From Candidatus Saccharimonadota bacterium (lineage in GTDB: Bacteria > Patescibacteriota > Saccharimonadia > Saccharimonadales > Saccharimonadaceae), in the NCBI GenBank assembly GCA_028289015.1, contig JAQGHC010000002.1, positions 1 to 49,077 on the forward strand: a stretch of DNA of 49,077 bases, read 5' to 3'. The position numbers and the translations under genes were made by a program. Position 1 is the first letter of the stretch. Each line of letters starts with the position of its first letter. Positions 40,762 through 49,077 of the stretch are shown here, one piece after another. The notes under the pieces were generated by a model. It had not been told where the DNA came from. It saw nothing but the letters and a program-made list of their open reading frames with translations, and did no database searches.

Positions 40762-40791
40762 AAAGCCCTGCGTTGTATGCCGGGGCTTTTT
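40762..40791 (+). terminator. Rho-independent terminator
   Basis: aaagccctgcgttgtatgccggggcttttt. Confidence 0.8.
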
Positions 40792-40830
40792 GCTTTTCAC
40801 ACTAGAGCCTGCTGCAGTATAATCATGCTC

Positions 40831-41049
40831 ATGATAACTTTTCTTCAATTCACCGCCTCTCGATTTCTCTTTCTAGTAACACTCATCGTCACCCTTTTTT
40901 CTGGAAATGCAGCGCAGGCATGGTTCCCTAAGAAAGAAGATTTGGAAGTAATGTCACTTCGTAGTGCCATTATTGTTAACGTCGTTTTCCTCGCCCTACT
41001 TACAGGCCTAGCTCACTTCGTCGTTCAACTTGTAGTGGCTACCATTTAA
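40831..41049 (+). CDS. Small membrane protein (72 aa)
   Basis: MITFLQFTASRFLFLVTLIVTLFSGNAAQAWFPKKEDLEVMSLRSAIIVNVVFLALLTGLAHFVVQLVVATI; two TMs; TATAAT just upstream. Confidence 0.7.
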   Translation: MITFLQFTASRFLFLVTLIVTLFSGNAAQAWFPKKEDLEVMSLRSAIIVNVVFLALLTGLAHFVVQLVVATI

Positions 41050-41075
41050 AAAGCACCCGACATTGGGTGCTTTTT
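41048..41075 (+). terminator. Rho-independent terminator
   Basis: aaaaagcacccgacattgggtgctttttaa. Confidence 0.9.
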
Positions 41076-41092
41076 AATAAGCATTCAACGTA

Positions 41093-41380
41093 TTACTTTT
41101 GTATTGCTTTCGTTTCCGTGTATGCATCATAGGCAAAGGCGACAGTAACGATTAACAAAGATAGGCTATCAAGTAGCGACATTTTCGGTAATGTTTCATT
41201 GCTAAAATACCAGATCGATTGTGGGTCAAAGGTTGCAATCAGACCAACAATAGAAGCGATGACAAGCATCCATGCAAATTTTTTACGCACACCGGCATAT
41301 AAATATCCGACGCCGGGAATCAAGATATTTAATATTGCGGCAAGAACAGGCTTTTTCGATTGTGTTTTAGTAGTCATACT
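41093..41380 (-). CDS. Small TM protein, TM2-like
   Basis: MTTKTQSKKPVLAAILNILIPGVGYLYAGVRKKFAWMLVIASIVG... Confidence 0.65.
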   Translation of the reverse strand, partial: SMTTKTQSKKPVLAAILNILIPGVGYLYAGVRKKFAWMLVIASIVGLIATFDPQSIWYFSNETLPKMSLLDSLSLLIVTVAFAYDAYTETKAIQK

Positions 41381-41443
41381 AAAATTGTAGCATATGTATT
41401 TATAAATATAGCCGATGAGCAATAACAAAAGTCACCAGTGTTA

Positions 41444-42250
41444 CTAGGACGTTTTTCGACGGAACAACCATGAAGCAATTGGGATAGCGACACCTAAGAT
41501 AACGACACTCCAGATAACGGACATGAGGATATGTTCGTTTGCTGGTGTACCTAACATCAATGCACGGACTGCTTCGACCACATGTGTGATTGGCTGATTT
41601 TCGGCGAATGCCTTTAAGATCGGTGTCATGCTTTCCGTTGGCACAAAGGCGCTGCTGGCGAATGTTAATGGAAAGATAATAATAAACGTCAACCACTGCA
41701 CACCTTCGACACTTTTTGCCAGGACGCCGACGATTGCAGACAACCAAGAAAGGGCGAGGGTGAATAGCAGGATGATCCCGGCAATTGACAGCCAATCTGT
41801 GATATTAGCATTGCTACGAAAGCCAATCACCAATCCAGCTAGCAGCATGACTACTGTGGATATACCGTTACGAAAAAGATCAGAAATGACATGACCGTTT
41901 AATACTGCAAGATTTGCCATCGGCAGTGAGCGAAAGCGGTCAACGATTCCTTTTTGTAAATCACTACAAACTGCAATTGCCGTCGTTGTCGAACCAAAGG
42001 CAACTGTCTGTACAATAATTCCTGCCATTAAAAAATTCAGATAACTGACGCCTGGCGGTAAAACAGCAGAAATCGCCCCACCGAACACAGCGGCGAACAA
42101 TATCAGAAACATAATTGGCTGAAAGAATGTTCCAAGTAACTGATCCGTATTGCGGATAATGTGCTGACTGCTTCGTTTGGTCATAATCAATGAATCAATA
42201 AATGCAAGGACGACCTTTGGCTTTGTTTCAAACTCTAGATCAACTGCCAT
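41444..42250 (-). CDS. ABC-2 type transporter permease (DrrB-like)
   Basis: NTDQLLGTFFQPIMFLILFAAVFGGAI...SLPMANLAVLNGHVISDLFRN...FVPTESMTPILKAFAENQPITHVVEAVRALMLG. Confidence 0.92.
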   Translation of the reverse strand: MAVDLEFETKPKVVLAFIDSLIMTKRSSQHIIRNTDQLLGTFFQPIMFLILFAAVFGGAISAVLPPGVSYLNFLMAGIIVQTVAFGSTTTAIAVCSDLQKGIVDRFRSLPMANLAVLNGHVISDLFRNGISTVVMLLAGLVIGFRSNANITDWLSIAGIILLFTLALSWLSAIVGVLAKSVEGVQWLTFIIIFPLTFASSAFVPTESMTPILKAFAENQPITHVVEAVRALMLGTPANEHILMSVIWSVVILGVAIPIASWLFRRKTS

Positions 42251-42251
42251 T

Positions 42252-43205
42252 TTATTTCTCGCCCTTTTTCTCTTTACCTGTCAGCGACAAGAACACATCA
42301 TCAAGCGTCGGTTTGTGCACCGCCATAGCAATCAATTCAATTTTCTTCTTTGATATAATATCAAGCGCCCTTTTTATATCTTCATTCGTATCATTAATTG
42401 CGACAGTTACCGAATGCTCTTTTTGGTTAAACGAAGTAACATCTCCACCTAATACTTTTTGTGCCGCCACAAGCGCTTTATCATCTGCAAATGTTAACTC
42501 TAAACGATCTTTACCTACCTTGCCCTTTAATTCCTTTGCTGTGCCTTCCGCAATTACTTTACCGCCGTCGATAACAATAATTTGATCAGCCAGCTGGTCG
42601 GCTTCTTCCAGATACTGCGTGGTCAATAGAATCGTCGTACCGTTTGCCATTAAATTCTTGATGATATGCCACATCGCAATGCGTGAACGCGGATCCAGGC
42701 CGGTTGTCGGTTCGTCTAAAAAGATGACTGGTGGCGTCGCAATCAAACTGACTGCCAAATCCAACCGTCGACGCATACCGCCAGAATACGTCTTTGCCTG
42801 GCGATCAGCCGCATCAACCAAATCAAACTCTTCGATTAATTCGTTCGCGCGAGCAATCGCACTGCGTTTTGTTAAACGATATAAGCGCCCCATCATCACC
42901 AGATTTTCACGACCAGTTAGTAGTTCGTCGACTGCAGCAGATTGACCAGTTAAGCCAATCACGCTACGGACCTTGTCGGCATCTTTCGCGACGTTAAATC
43001 CTTCAACTATCACCAAGCCATCATCAAATTTCAATAACGTACTAAGAATGCGCACTGTCGTTGTTTTACCTGCACCGTTCGGCCCTAATAACGCTAGCAT
43101 CGTACCGCGTTCGACTTTTAAATTGATACCCCTCAGAACCTTATTTACGCCGTATGATTTGGTAAGGTTTTTTACCTCAATCACGTAATATTTTTTAGGC
43201 ATCAT
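42252..43205 (-). CDS. ABC transporter ATP-binding protein (DrrA-like)
   Basis: LLGPNGAGKTTTVRILSTLL...YSGGMRRRLDLAVSLIATPPVIFLDEPTTGLDPRSR. Confidence 0.95.
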   Translation of the reverse strand: MMPKKYYVIEVKNLTKSYGVNKVLRGINLKVERGTMLALLGPNGAGKTTTVRILSTLLKFDDGLVIVEGFNVAKDADKVRSVIGLTGQSAAVDELLTGRENLVMMGRLYRLTKRSAIARANELIEEFDLVDAADRQAKTYSGGMRRRLDLAVSLIATPPVIFLDEPTTGLDPRSRIAMWHIIKNLMANGTTILLTTQYLEEADQLADQIIVIDGGKVIAEGTAKELKGKVGKDRLELTFADDKALVAAQKVLGGDVTSFNQKEHSVTVAINDTNEDIKRALDIISKKKIELIAMAVHKPTLDDVFLSLTGKEKKGEK

Positions 43206-43345
43206 TGTTCCTATTTATCTCATTAAATCTTATTTTGCCATATTAACACGACTATAGACAATCAGGTTGACCACATAGAAAATAAGCGGGCAGGGTAGGT
43301 AGATATAAAACACGACAGGTCATTTCATCTGCCATTTTTATGATG

Positions 43346-44302
43346 TTATCGTCCTAACGCACCAAGAAATGACTCAGCAATAGCCGTCTGACCAGCAGCG
43401 GTCGGATGAATCGGCGCATCCGCTTCAAGCCCCTGGACCCATGGATCTGCAGAACATAGCTCATGCCCGCTAAAATCTATCGGCACAAATTCAGCAAAGC
43501 TGAATAACGGAACCACGCTACGAATTGCCTGGTTCATACGAACTGTCTGATCGTTTAGCCACGCCACTTCAGCTGCTGTTATTCGATTACTTGCCAGACA
43601 TTCAGTACTATCGATCGGTGAATAGTATCCACTCAACAAGACACGTGGTGGATTGCCAGTGCTGCGCGTATTAATTTGGTTCAGCATTCGAGTTAACTCA
43701 ATCCGTACGTCCGCCCGATAAAGCTTAGCCCGTGCACTATCGACAGCAAACCCACATCTCGTAACATAGCACTGCCGAATAAACTGCGTCCAACGAATAT
43801 CATTTGCACCGACGGTCGCCGTTATAATATCGGGCGTTCCGTTAGCAAAGGCAACGGGCAATTGTGCTACAATTTGCACCCCGGCCCGCACCTGCAAACC
43901 GTATATCCCCTCGTCTACTTTGGCGCCGCTACATGCCAAGTGAACAACTGTTGTCTGCAAACGTTCGGCAATGCGATACGGGTAAGCTTGTGATGAGCGA
44001 TCGCATATTTCATCCTGTGTCGTTGCGTCAGCCAATGCTGGCAACCCAGCTCCAGCCGCGACCGAATCACCCATAGCGACATACACTGCCCCATTTCCTA
44101 TTTGGTTCGGCGCCCTAATACTCCTTGCAGACGTAGATGGAGTTTTTACTGGTGTTGCCACCGCACTGCTGCCACTGGCGCCGCTTGGGTGCGAGGATTG
44201 TAAGGTACCGCCAGTAGGACTGGCACTCGAGTGGACCATCGGCCCAGCTATTACTCCAGCTAATAGCATCGTTCCAATGAATGACAAGACATACCGTCGC
44301 AT
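43346..44302 (-). CDS. Secreted SGNH/GDSL hydrolase
   Basis: Signal peptide; MGDSVAAGAGLP; VGANDIRW; DAPIHPTAAGQ. Confidence 0.9.
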   Translation of the reverse strand: MRRYVLSFIGTMLLAGVIAGPMVHSSASPTGGTLQSSHPSGASGSSAVATPVKTPSTSARSIRAPNQIGNGAVYVAMGDSVAAGAGLPALADATTQDEICDRSSQAYPYRIAERLQTTVVHLACSGAKVDEGIYGLQVRAGVQIVAQLPVAFANGTPDIITATVGANDIRWTQFIRQCYVTRCGFAVDSARAKLYRADVRIELTRMLNQINTRSTGNPPRVLLSGYYSPIDSTECLASNRITAAEVAWLNDQTVRMNQAIRSVVPLFSFAEFVPIDFSGHELCSADPWVQGLEADAPIHPTAAGQTAIAESFLGALGR

Positions 44303-44322
44303 AATAGCTCCTTTACTTATGC

Positions 44323-44637
44323 TTATGCATCTTCCTCATGATCTTTATCTATATATTCCTCATCACGCGCGCCATCCTCAGCTTCCAAGCTCTTTAGGTC
44401 AAACGCTCTTTTGCCTAATTCAGGACCATAGCGTAATTCCTTTACATCTTTTTCGGCAGATACCAATGGGTTTGAGTCGTTTTCATAGCTCAGCCATTCT
44501 TCTCTCAGTGTGTCAGCAGTTGACGGATCTATTAAATGGTCGCTGTATAACATGTCAGCGGGCGGAGTATCCCAGATATGTGGGTTGCGAGGTAGATCGG
44601 GTATGCTTACCTTATTATTAAGCGTATCGTGTCCCAT
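44323..44637 (-). CDS. Hypothetical acidic protein
   Basis: 104-aa ORF, many D/E; SD-like aggagaa before ATG. Confidence 0.55.
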   Translation of the reverse strand: MGHDTLNNKVSIPDLPRNPHIWDTPPADMLYSDHLIDPSTADTLREEWLSYENDSNPLVSAEKDVKELRYGPELGKRAFDLKSLEAEDGARDEEYIDKDHEEDA

Positions 44638-44740
44638 AATGATTCTCCTTTTCTGCTTACCACTAATGCAATGTTAATAGTACCTTCCTAAGGCAAATAA
44701 TAATGTAAAAAAAGTTACAGTTTTGAACATTCATTAAATA

Positions 44741-44780
44741 TCAAAGCCCGCAAATTTTAGCTGACGGGCTTTGAATTTTT
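44741..44780. terminator. Hairpin terminator
   Basis: tcaaagcccgcaaattttagctgacgggctttgaattttt. Confidence 0.8.
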
Positions 44781-44796
44781 GATATTACGCGTACTA

Positions 44797-45201
44797 TTAA
44801 ACGTCGCTGCGATTGCTCGTCAGTGTAAATAACTTAGATAAACCGATTGCTAACAATGCGTACACAATAATTGCGACGATCGTGCTGATTTCAAACGTCG
44901 ACTGACCATAACTAGGCTGATAGCTAAAGATGCCGTAAAACGGCCATGCAAATACGCTACTTAGCGTGTATACAAAGTCGACGAACGGTGCGCCTTGGTT
45001 TGCTGCAAGCAATAATAATACGAGTCGCAGTGCCAATAGGGCAATGATAAATCCTGCGATGTAATAGATGACTCGGCGAGCAACCACGCCATTGCCTACG
45101 CTTTGAGATGTCGCGATGGATTGACGTCGTACGTTTGCACCGTCTTGCACAGCATTTGATTCGCGCACTTCTGTAACTTGCTCATTTTGTCCAGTATTCA
45201 T
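44797..45201 (-). CDS. YggT-like membrane protein
   Basis: ARRVIYYIAGFIIALLALRLVLLLLAANQGAPFVDFVYTLSSVFAWPFYGIFSYQP. Confidence 0.75.
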   Translation of the reverse strand: MNTGQNEQVTEVRESNAVQDGANVRRQSIATSQSVGNGVVARRVIYYIAGFIIALLALRLVLLLLAANQGAPFVDFVYTLSSVFAWPFYGIFSYQPSYGQSTFEISTIVAIIVYALLAIGLSKLFTLTSNRSDV

Positions 45202-45265
45202 ATAATTAACTCCTTAGTTGTATGCACATCATACCATAAATAAAGCGAGCGAACTGTGAAATGAA

Positions 45266-45415
45266 TTACTCTAGTTCAGTATCGTCAGGTAGGCGATTAT
45301 GGCGAGTCTGGATGAAACTTTGCAATTCTTCTGTGCTACGTTGACGGTTCCAACTGGCAAGATCCAGGATATCACTAATGGTTACCGATTCAATGTTCGT
45401 GGAAGTATATTCCAT
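45266..45415 (-). CDS. Small 49-aa protein
   Basis: MEYTSTNIESVTISDILDLASWNRQRSTEELQSFIQTRHNRLPDDTELE*; SD aagga upstream; not in supplied ORF track. Confidence 0.5.
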   Translation of the reverse strand: MEYTSTNIESVTISDILDLASWNRQRSTEELQSFIQTRHNRLPDDTELE

Positions 45416-45562
45416 TATTTTGCGTCCTTTTTGTTTTTATTGTCTGATGTATTTATTTAAGCATAAATGGTATAAAAAAGCAATAGCTACATGCATTAAT
45501 TTTGACCTACCTACCGCGCTTATGCTATAACTAAGACAAAGGTAGTCTAAAAACAAAAAAAC

Positions 45563-46279
45563 ATGATAAATTCGTTCGCCATCATAGCTTTCGCGGCACT
45601 TATCCACGCTAGTTTTCAACTCAGCGTAAGCATGCTGACACTTATGAGCGGCCATACAATTGGCAGCAAATCTTCACACGCCAAATTGCTTCGTTTAACG
45701 AACACATTCTCACTAGGTGTCGCTATCATGACACTACTGATCTTTTCGTTTATCGCCTTTGTTTTGCAGCAGTATTTTGATGCGGCAGTTCCAGCTATCG
45801 CATGGGCATCGGCATCTGGCTTGCTGATTGGCCTTGGTGTTGCAGTATGGGCATTTTATTACCGGCGTAACCCCGGCACCAGCTTATGGATACCCCGCGG
45901 CATGGCCCGGTATCTTAGTGATCGTACAAAAAGCACAAAACACAGCGCCGAAGCACTTGGCCTGGGTATGAGTAGCGTTATCGGTGAACTTATCTTTATA
46001 TTTGCCCCTATGGCAATCGGCGCGCTTGCTTTATTGCAGCTTGAACCAGGGCTGCAGCTTATTGGTGCTGCCATGTATACCTTTGTTTCATTATTACCAT
46101 TATTAATGGTGAATGGCTTAATCGGTAGCGGCCACAAATTAAGCAGCATCCAGAAATGGCGTGAAAATAACAAACGCTTTTTGCAGTTTGCAGCCGGCAG
46201 CGGATTGTTAATTCTTGGCTTTTATCTATATGTCGATAAAGTTGTCGCCGCGTCAGCACTTACCGGCGGAGCCCTATAG
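45563..46279 (+). CDS. Polytopic membrane protein, first gene of ATP-cone/FAD-oxidoreductase cassette
   Basis: 238 aa, about 6-7 TMs; stop TAG one base before next ATG. Confidence 0.75.
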   Translation: MINSFAIIAFAALIHASFQLSVSMLTLMSGHTIGSKSSHAKLLRLTNTFSLGVAIMTLLIFSFIAFVLQQYFDAAVPAIAWASASGLLIGLGVAVWAFYYRRNPGTSLWIPRGMARYLSDRTKSTKHSAEALGLGMSSVIGELIFIFAPMAIGALALLQLEPGLQLIGAAMYTFVSLLPLLMVNGLIGSGHKLSSIQKWRENNKRFLQFAAGSGLLILGFYLYVDKVVAASALTGGAL

Positions 46280-46280
46280 C

Positions 46281-46568
46281 ATGACTAGCACTACTATCAA
46301 CATCATCAAACGTGAAGGTAGGCGACCAAGCGAATCATTTCAGCGCGCCAAGCTTTACGCCAGCATTCGCGCTGCATGCCTGAGCGTTCGCAGCCCGGAC
46401 GGCGTAGCTGAAATGACCGCCAACAATGTCTGCGATGCCGTTATCGTCTGGCTAGAAACAAAACCCGAGGTTACCAGCGCCGACCTCCGCCGAAAAGCAA
46501 CCGATACCCTAAAATCATTTCACCCCGAAGCTGCATATCTATATAAACATCACCGTTTGGTTATCTAA
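46281..46568 (+). CDS. Stand-alone ATP-cone domain protein
   Basis: INIIKREGRRPSESFQRAKLYASIRAACLSVRSPDGVAEMTANNVCDAVIVWLETKPEVTSADLRRKATDTLKSFHPEAAYLYKHHRLVI. Confidence 0.85.
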   Translation: MTSTTINIIKREGRRPSESFQRAKLYASIRAACLSVRSPDGVAEMTANNVCDAVIVWLETKPEVTSADLRRKATDTLKSFHPEAAYLYKHHRLVI

Positions 46569-46581
46569 GGAGATACATATT

Positions 46582-47961
46582 ATGGCAAAAAAAGTAACAT
46601 TTGATTATGACCTTATCGTTATCGGAAGCGGCGCTGGCGGTAGCGCTGCGGCCACACTTGCCGCCCGAGAGGGCAAAAAAGTAGCCATTATTGAAGCCGA
46701 CACTTTTGGCGGTGACTCACCCAACTGGAGCGACGTTCCAACTAAAGCGCTGCTCCACGCCGCACAGCTATACGACGAAGCGCGCCATGGCGCTCGTTTT
46801 GGGCTGCGTTCATCAACGCTCGGTTACAATTACCCGTCACTTCGCACCTGGAAAGAACTAGCCGTCAAACGAACCGGGGCAGGGGGGAATAAAGGCTATT
46901 ATGAAAAAGAGGGGATAGCGACTTTTAGTGGTCTCGCCCACTTTTTAACACCGAATGAAATTAGCGTCAACCGCCGTCATTTGTCGGCTGGCCATTTCTT
47001 AGTTGCCACAGGATCACACTGGGTTGCACCGAACATTCAAGGATTAAAAGACATTCCCTACCTTACCCCGCGAACAATCTTAGAAGCCATGCGTCCACCA
47101 AAAAGCTTATATATTATCGGTGCTGGTACTATCGGTGTCGAGATTGCACAGTTAATGGCCATTTTTGGAACGAAAGTTTACCTTGCCGAAATCGCTAGCC
47201 GTATTCTGCCAGGCGAAGATGAAGAAGTTGGCGTATTGATGGAGCGCGTCCTCCGCGAGCAAAAAGGCGTCACTAGCCTCACGCAAACCCGTACGCTTGC
47301 GATTATCAAAGACGGCATCGGTAAACGTGTCACTTATACCCGTGGTGGTGTTGAAAAATCAATCAAAGTGGATGAAATTTTAATTGCGACTGGTCGTACA
47401 CCATCGGTCGACCTCGGTCTTGAAAACGCTACTGTCAAATATTCGCCGAAGGGCATTACCGTTGACGCACATTTGCAGACCTCTGCGCGCCATATCTTTG
47501 CCGCTGGAGATGTCCTAGGCCATAATAGCCACACGCATACCGCTTTACTGGAAAGCCAGATTGCAGCGCATAATTTTATGCACCCGAAATCAAAATTAAC
47601 ACCCGACTATACCGCTTCTTCCCGCCTTACCTTCACTCAACCAGGCATCGCCTCTGTCGGACTATCAGAAGATGATTGCCTTAAGCGCGACTTACCTATC
47701 AATAAAGCCGTCGCACCATTAAATATTATTGCCCGCAGCAATACGTCTGATTTTCGTGATGGCTTTGCAAAGATCATTACCGATAAGCGTGGTGTCATTC
47801 TTGGTGCGACCATTGTTGCTCCACACGCTAGCGAAATCATTCATGAACTAGCACTAGCCGTCAAATACGGCCTAACCGCTAGCGAAGTCGCCAGCACGCC
47901 CCACGCGTTCCTTAGCTGGAGCGAAGCTGTCCGCGTCGCCGCCAGCAAATTAGTTCGCTAA
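46582..47961 (+). CDS. NAD(P)/FAD-dependent oxidoreductase (dihydrolipoamide dehydrogenase/mercuric reductase fold) lacking redox Cys pair
   Basis: DLIVIGSGAGGSAAATLAAREGKKVAIIEADTFGGDSPNWSDVPTKALL...YIIGAGTIGVEIAQLMAIFG...IFAAGDVLG. Confidence 0.92.
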   Translation: MAKKVTFDYDLIVIGSGAGGSAAATLAAREGKKVAIIEADTFGGDSPNWSDVPTKALLHAAQLYDEARHGARFGLRSSTLGYNYPSLRTWKELAVKRTGAGGNKGYYEKEGIATFSGLAHFLTPNEISVNRRHLSAGHFLVATGSHWVAPNIQGLKDIPYLTPRTILEAMRPPKSLYIIGAGTIGVEIAQLMAIFGTKVYLAEIASRILPGEDEEVGVLMERVLREQKGVTSLTQTRTLAIIKDGIGKRVTYTRGGVEKSIKVDEILIATGRTPSVDLGLENATVKYSPKGITVDAHLQTSARHIFAAGDVLGHNSHTHTALLESQIAAHNFMHPKSKLTPDYTASSRLTFTQPGIASVGLSEDDCLKRDLPINKAVAPLNIIARSNTSDFRDGFAKIITDKRGVILGATIVAPHASEIIHELALAVKYGLTASEVASTPHAFLSWSEAVRVAASKLVR

Positions 47962-48074
47962 TCGGCCTTTTCACCTTTCAGCTTATCCATTACCGCGCGC
48001 AGACCTGCGTCTCCTAACTGTTTTAAGCGTAACAAAAACTCTGAATCGATTTTGGCGTGGCTGTTCAGCGTCAT
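47958..48074 (-). CDS. Possible 38-aa small protein
   Basis: MTLNSHAKIDSEFLLRLKQLGDAGLRAVMDKLKGEKAD*; weak SD; not in ORF track. Confidence 0.35.
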   Translation of the reverse strand: MTLNSHAKIDSEFLLRLKQLGDAGLRAVMDKLKGEKAD

Positions 48075-48114
48075 CAACTAGACTATTCTTCTCGTGATTG
48101 ATTACAATCACTTA

Positions 48115-48948
48115 TTAGCCTTCGCCGATCGTATTAGGAAATAAACGAGGGACATTCTCAACAGTCTCTAGTAGTTCTTCGCCACTCATAAAACGGTCGT
48201 CGGGCAATGATTGCCATTTTCCCTCAAACGGAGAGTTTTCAAGATCATCAGGCTGCACCATGCGACGCCAGCCAATATACGGGCGAATATCATTACTATC
48301 CTCTGGATTAACGCGGGTATACCAAAGAATCGCACAGTTCCCAATGCGCTGCGTTGGATCGTTTGAAACATCATGCCATGTCTCTGGCAGCATATCCTCG
48401 AATACGTAACGAACGACACCAATCGTATCCCCATGGGTTACCGCGATTAGGTTTTTATTGTCCCATTTTCGCTTTGCCGTATCGCGAAAGTCCCTAACGC
48501 GCAACGTCACACTATCCGCTAGCGCCTCGCCGCCGTCCATACGGGCATACAGCGGCGCGTCCTGCTTTAGCTGCGTTGTTCGAGGAAACTTCTCAGCCTG
48601 CTCGCTTCGCGGCGTCGTCCCAAAATGCCCCCAATCACGTTCATGAAGCATACTGTGTTTTCGCCACTGCAGCGCTGCTCCCCCTAAATGAGCAGCGGTT
48701 TCACGAGCCCTGATAAATGATGAGTAGTAGCGCGCTTCGAAAGTCTCATCGAGGTCGCCGATATTTTCACTAATCCATGCACCGGCAAGCTTTGCCTGTT
48801 CGACGCCATGCGGAGTTAAGCGCTGCATCCAATCCGGCCGATCGCGTAGCTCTGGCGGAAGATCAAGAGTCTCGCCCCTTTTTTCAGCCTGTTGCAGTAT
48901 ATTTGCTTCAGACTCTCCGTGACGGACAAATACAAGATTTCGCGGCAT
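48115..48948 (-). CDS. Histidine phosphatase family protein (phosphoglycerate mutase-like)
   Basis: MPRNLVFVRHGESEAN...YYSSFIRARETAAHLG...IAVTHGDTIGVVRYVF. Confidence 0.93.
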   Translation of the reverse strand: MPRNLVFVRHGESEANILQQAEKRGETLDLPPELRDRPDWMQRLTPHGVEQAKLAGAWISENIGDLDETFEARYYSSFIRARETAAHLGGAALQWRKHSMLHERDWGHFGTTPRSEQAEKFPRTTQLKQDAPLYARMDGGEALADSVTLRVRDFRDTAKRKWDNKNLIAVTHGDTIGVVRYVFEDMLPETWHDVSNDPTQRIGNCAILWYTRVNPEDSNDIRPYIGWRRMVQPDDLENSPFEGKWQSLPDDRFMSGEELLETVENVPRLFPNTIGEG

Positions 48949-49014
48949 TCCCATAAACAAACTCCTTTTATGCGGTAATTATACCATAATTTCAAGTAAT
49001 TTTAAGGTCTCCGA

Positions 49015-49054
49015 CAAGAAAGAACACTCACTTTTCAGTGAGTGTTCTTTCTTG
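49015..49054. terminator. Strong hairpin/terminator
   Basis: caagaaagaacactcacttttcagtgagtgttctttcttg. Confidence 0.85.
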
Positions 49055-49077
49055 GTTGCGGGTTAATTACCGTATTT

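Noticed and set aside
45437-45655. 72-aa minus-strand ORF
   Set aside because: Overlaps the start of the 45563 membrane gene; composition not protein-like
1-49077. Alternative genetic code (TGA=Gly, code 25)
   Set aside because: TGA serves as a normal terminator of several intact genes (for example 36350..36931) and conserved proteins read correctly with code 11
1-49077. CRISPR arrays, rRNA operons, IS transposases
   Set aside because: No regularly spaced repeats, rRNA-like sequence or transposase-like ORF recognised

Overview
This 49 kb window looks like chromosome from a small-genome bacterium, probably Candidatus Saccharibacteria (TM7)/Patescibacteria; this is inferred from gene content and protein style, not from a search. 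Most genes are on the minus strand. Core content: yebC, comEC, a type IV pilin, tRNA-Lys, dnaJ, an FAD-linked oxidase, a MacB-like ABC exporter, dnaK, pfpI, grpE, hrcA, gmk, lepA, murJ, ftsH, tilS, a Y-family polymerase and tRNA-Met. Accessory content: an ATP-grasp/retropepsin/DUF192 cluster, a very large repeat-containing membrane protein, a PadR operon, a sortase with an LPXTG ice-binding-like protein, a DrrAB-type ABC exporter, an SGNH hydrolase, and a membrane protein/ATP-cone/FAD-oxidoreductase cassette. Four CIRCE operators (dnaJ, two at dnaK, hrcA) define an HrcA heat-shock regulon. The most striking item is an ORF missed by the supplied track. It lies between hrcA and grpE, is translationally coupled to hrcA, and encodes a 44-aa peptide made of exactly four 11-residue amphipathic repeats. 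Other strong leads are the Cys-less FAD oxidoreductase with a stand-alone ATP-cone, the RimB-like protease/ATP-grasp fusion beside RimK, and the sortase/ice-binding-like adhesin pair. Several genes carry frameshifts and look like pseudogenes, or possibly assembly errors. No rRNA, CRISPR array, IS element or complete prophage was recognised.
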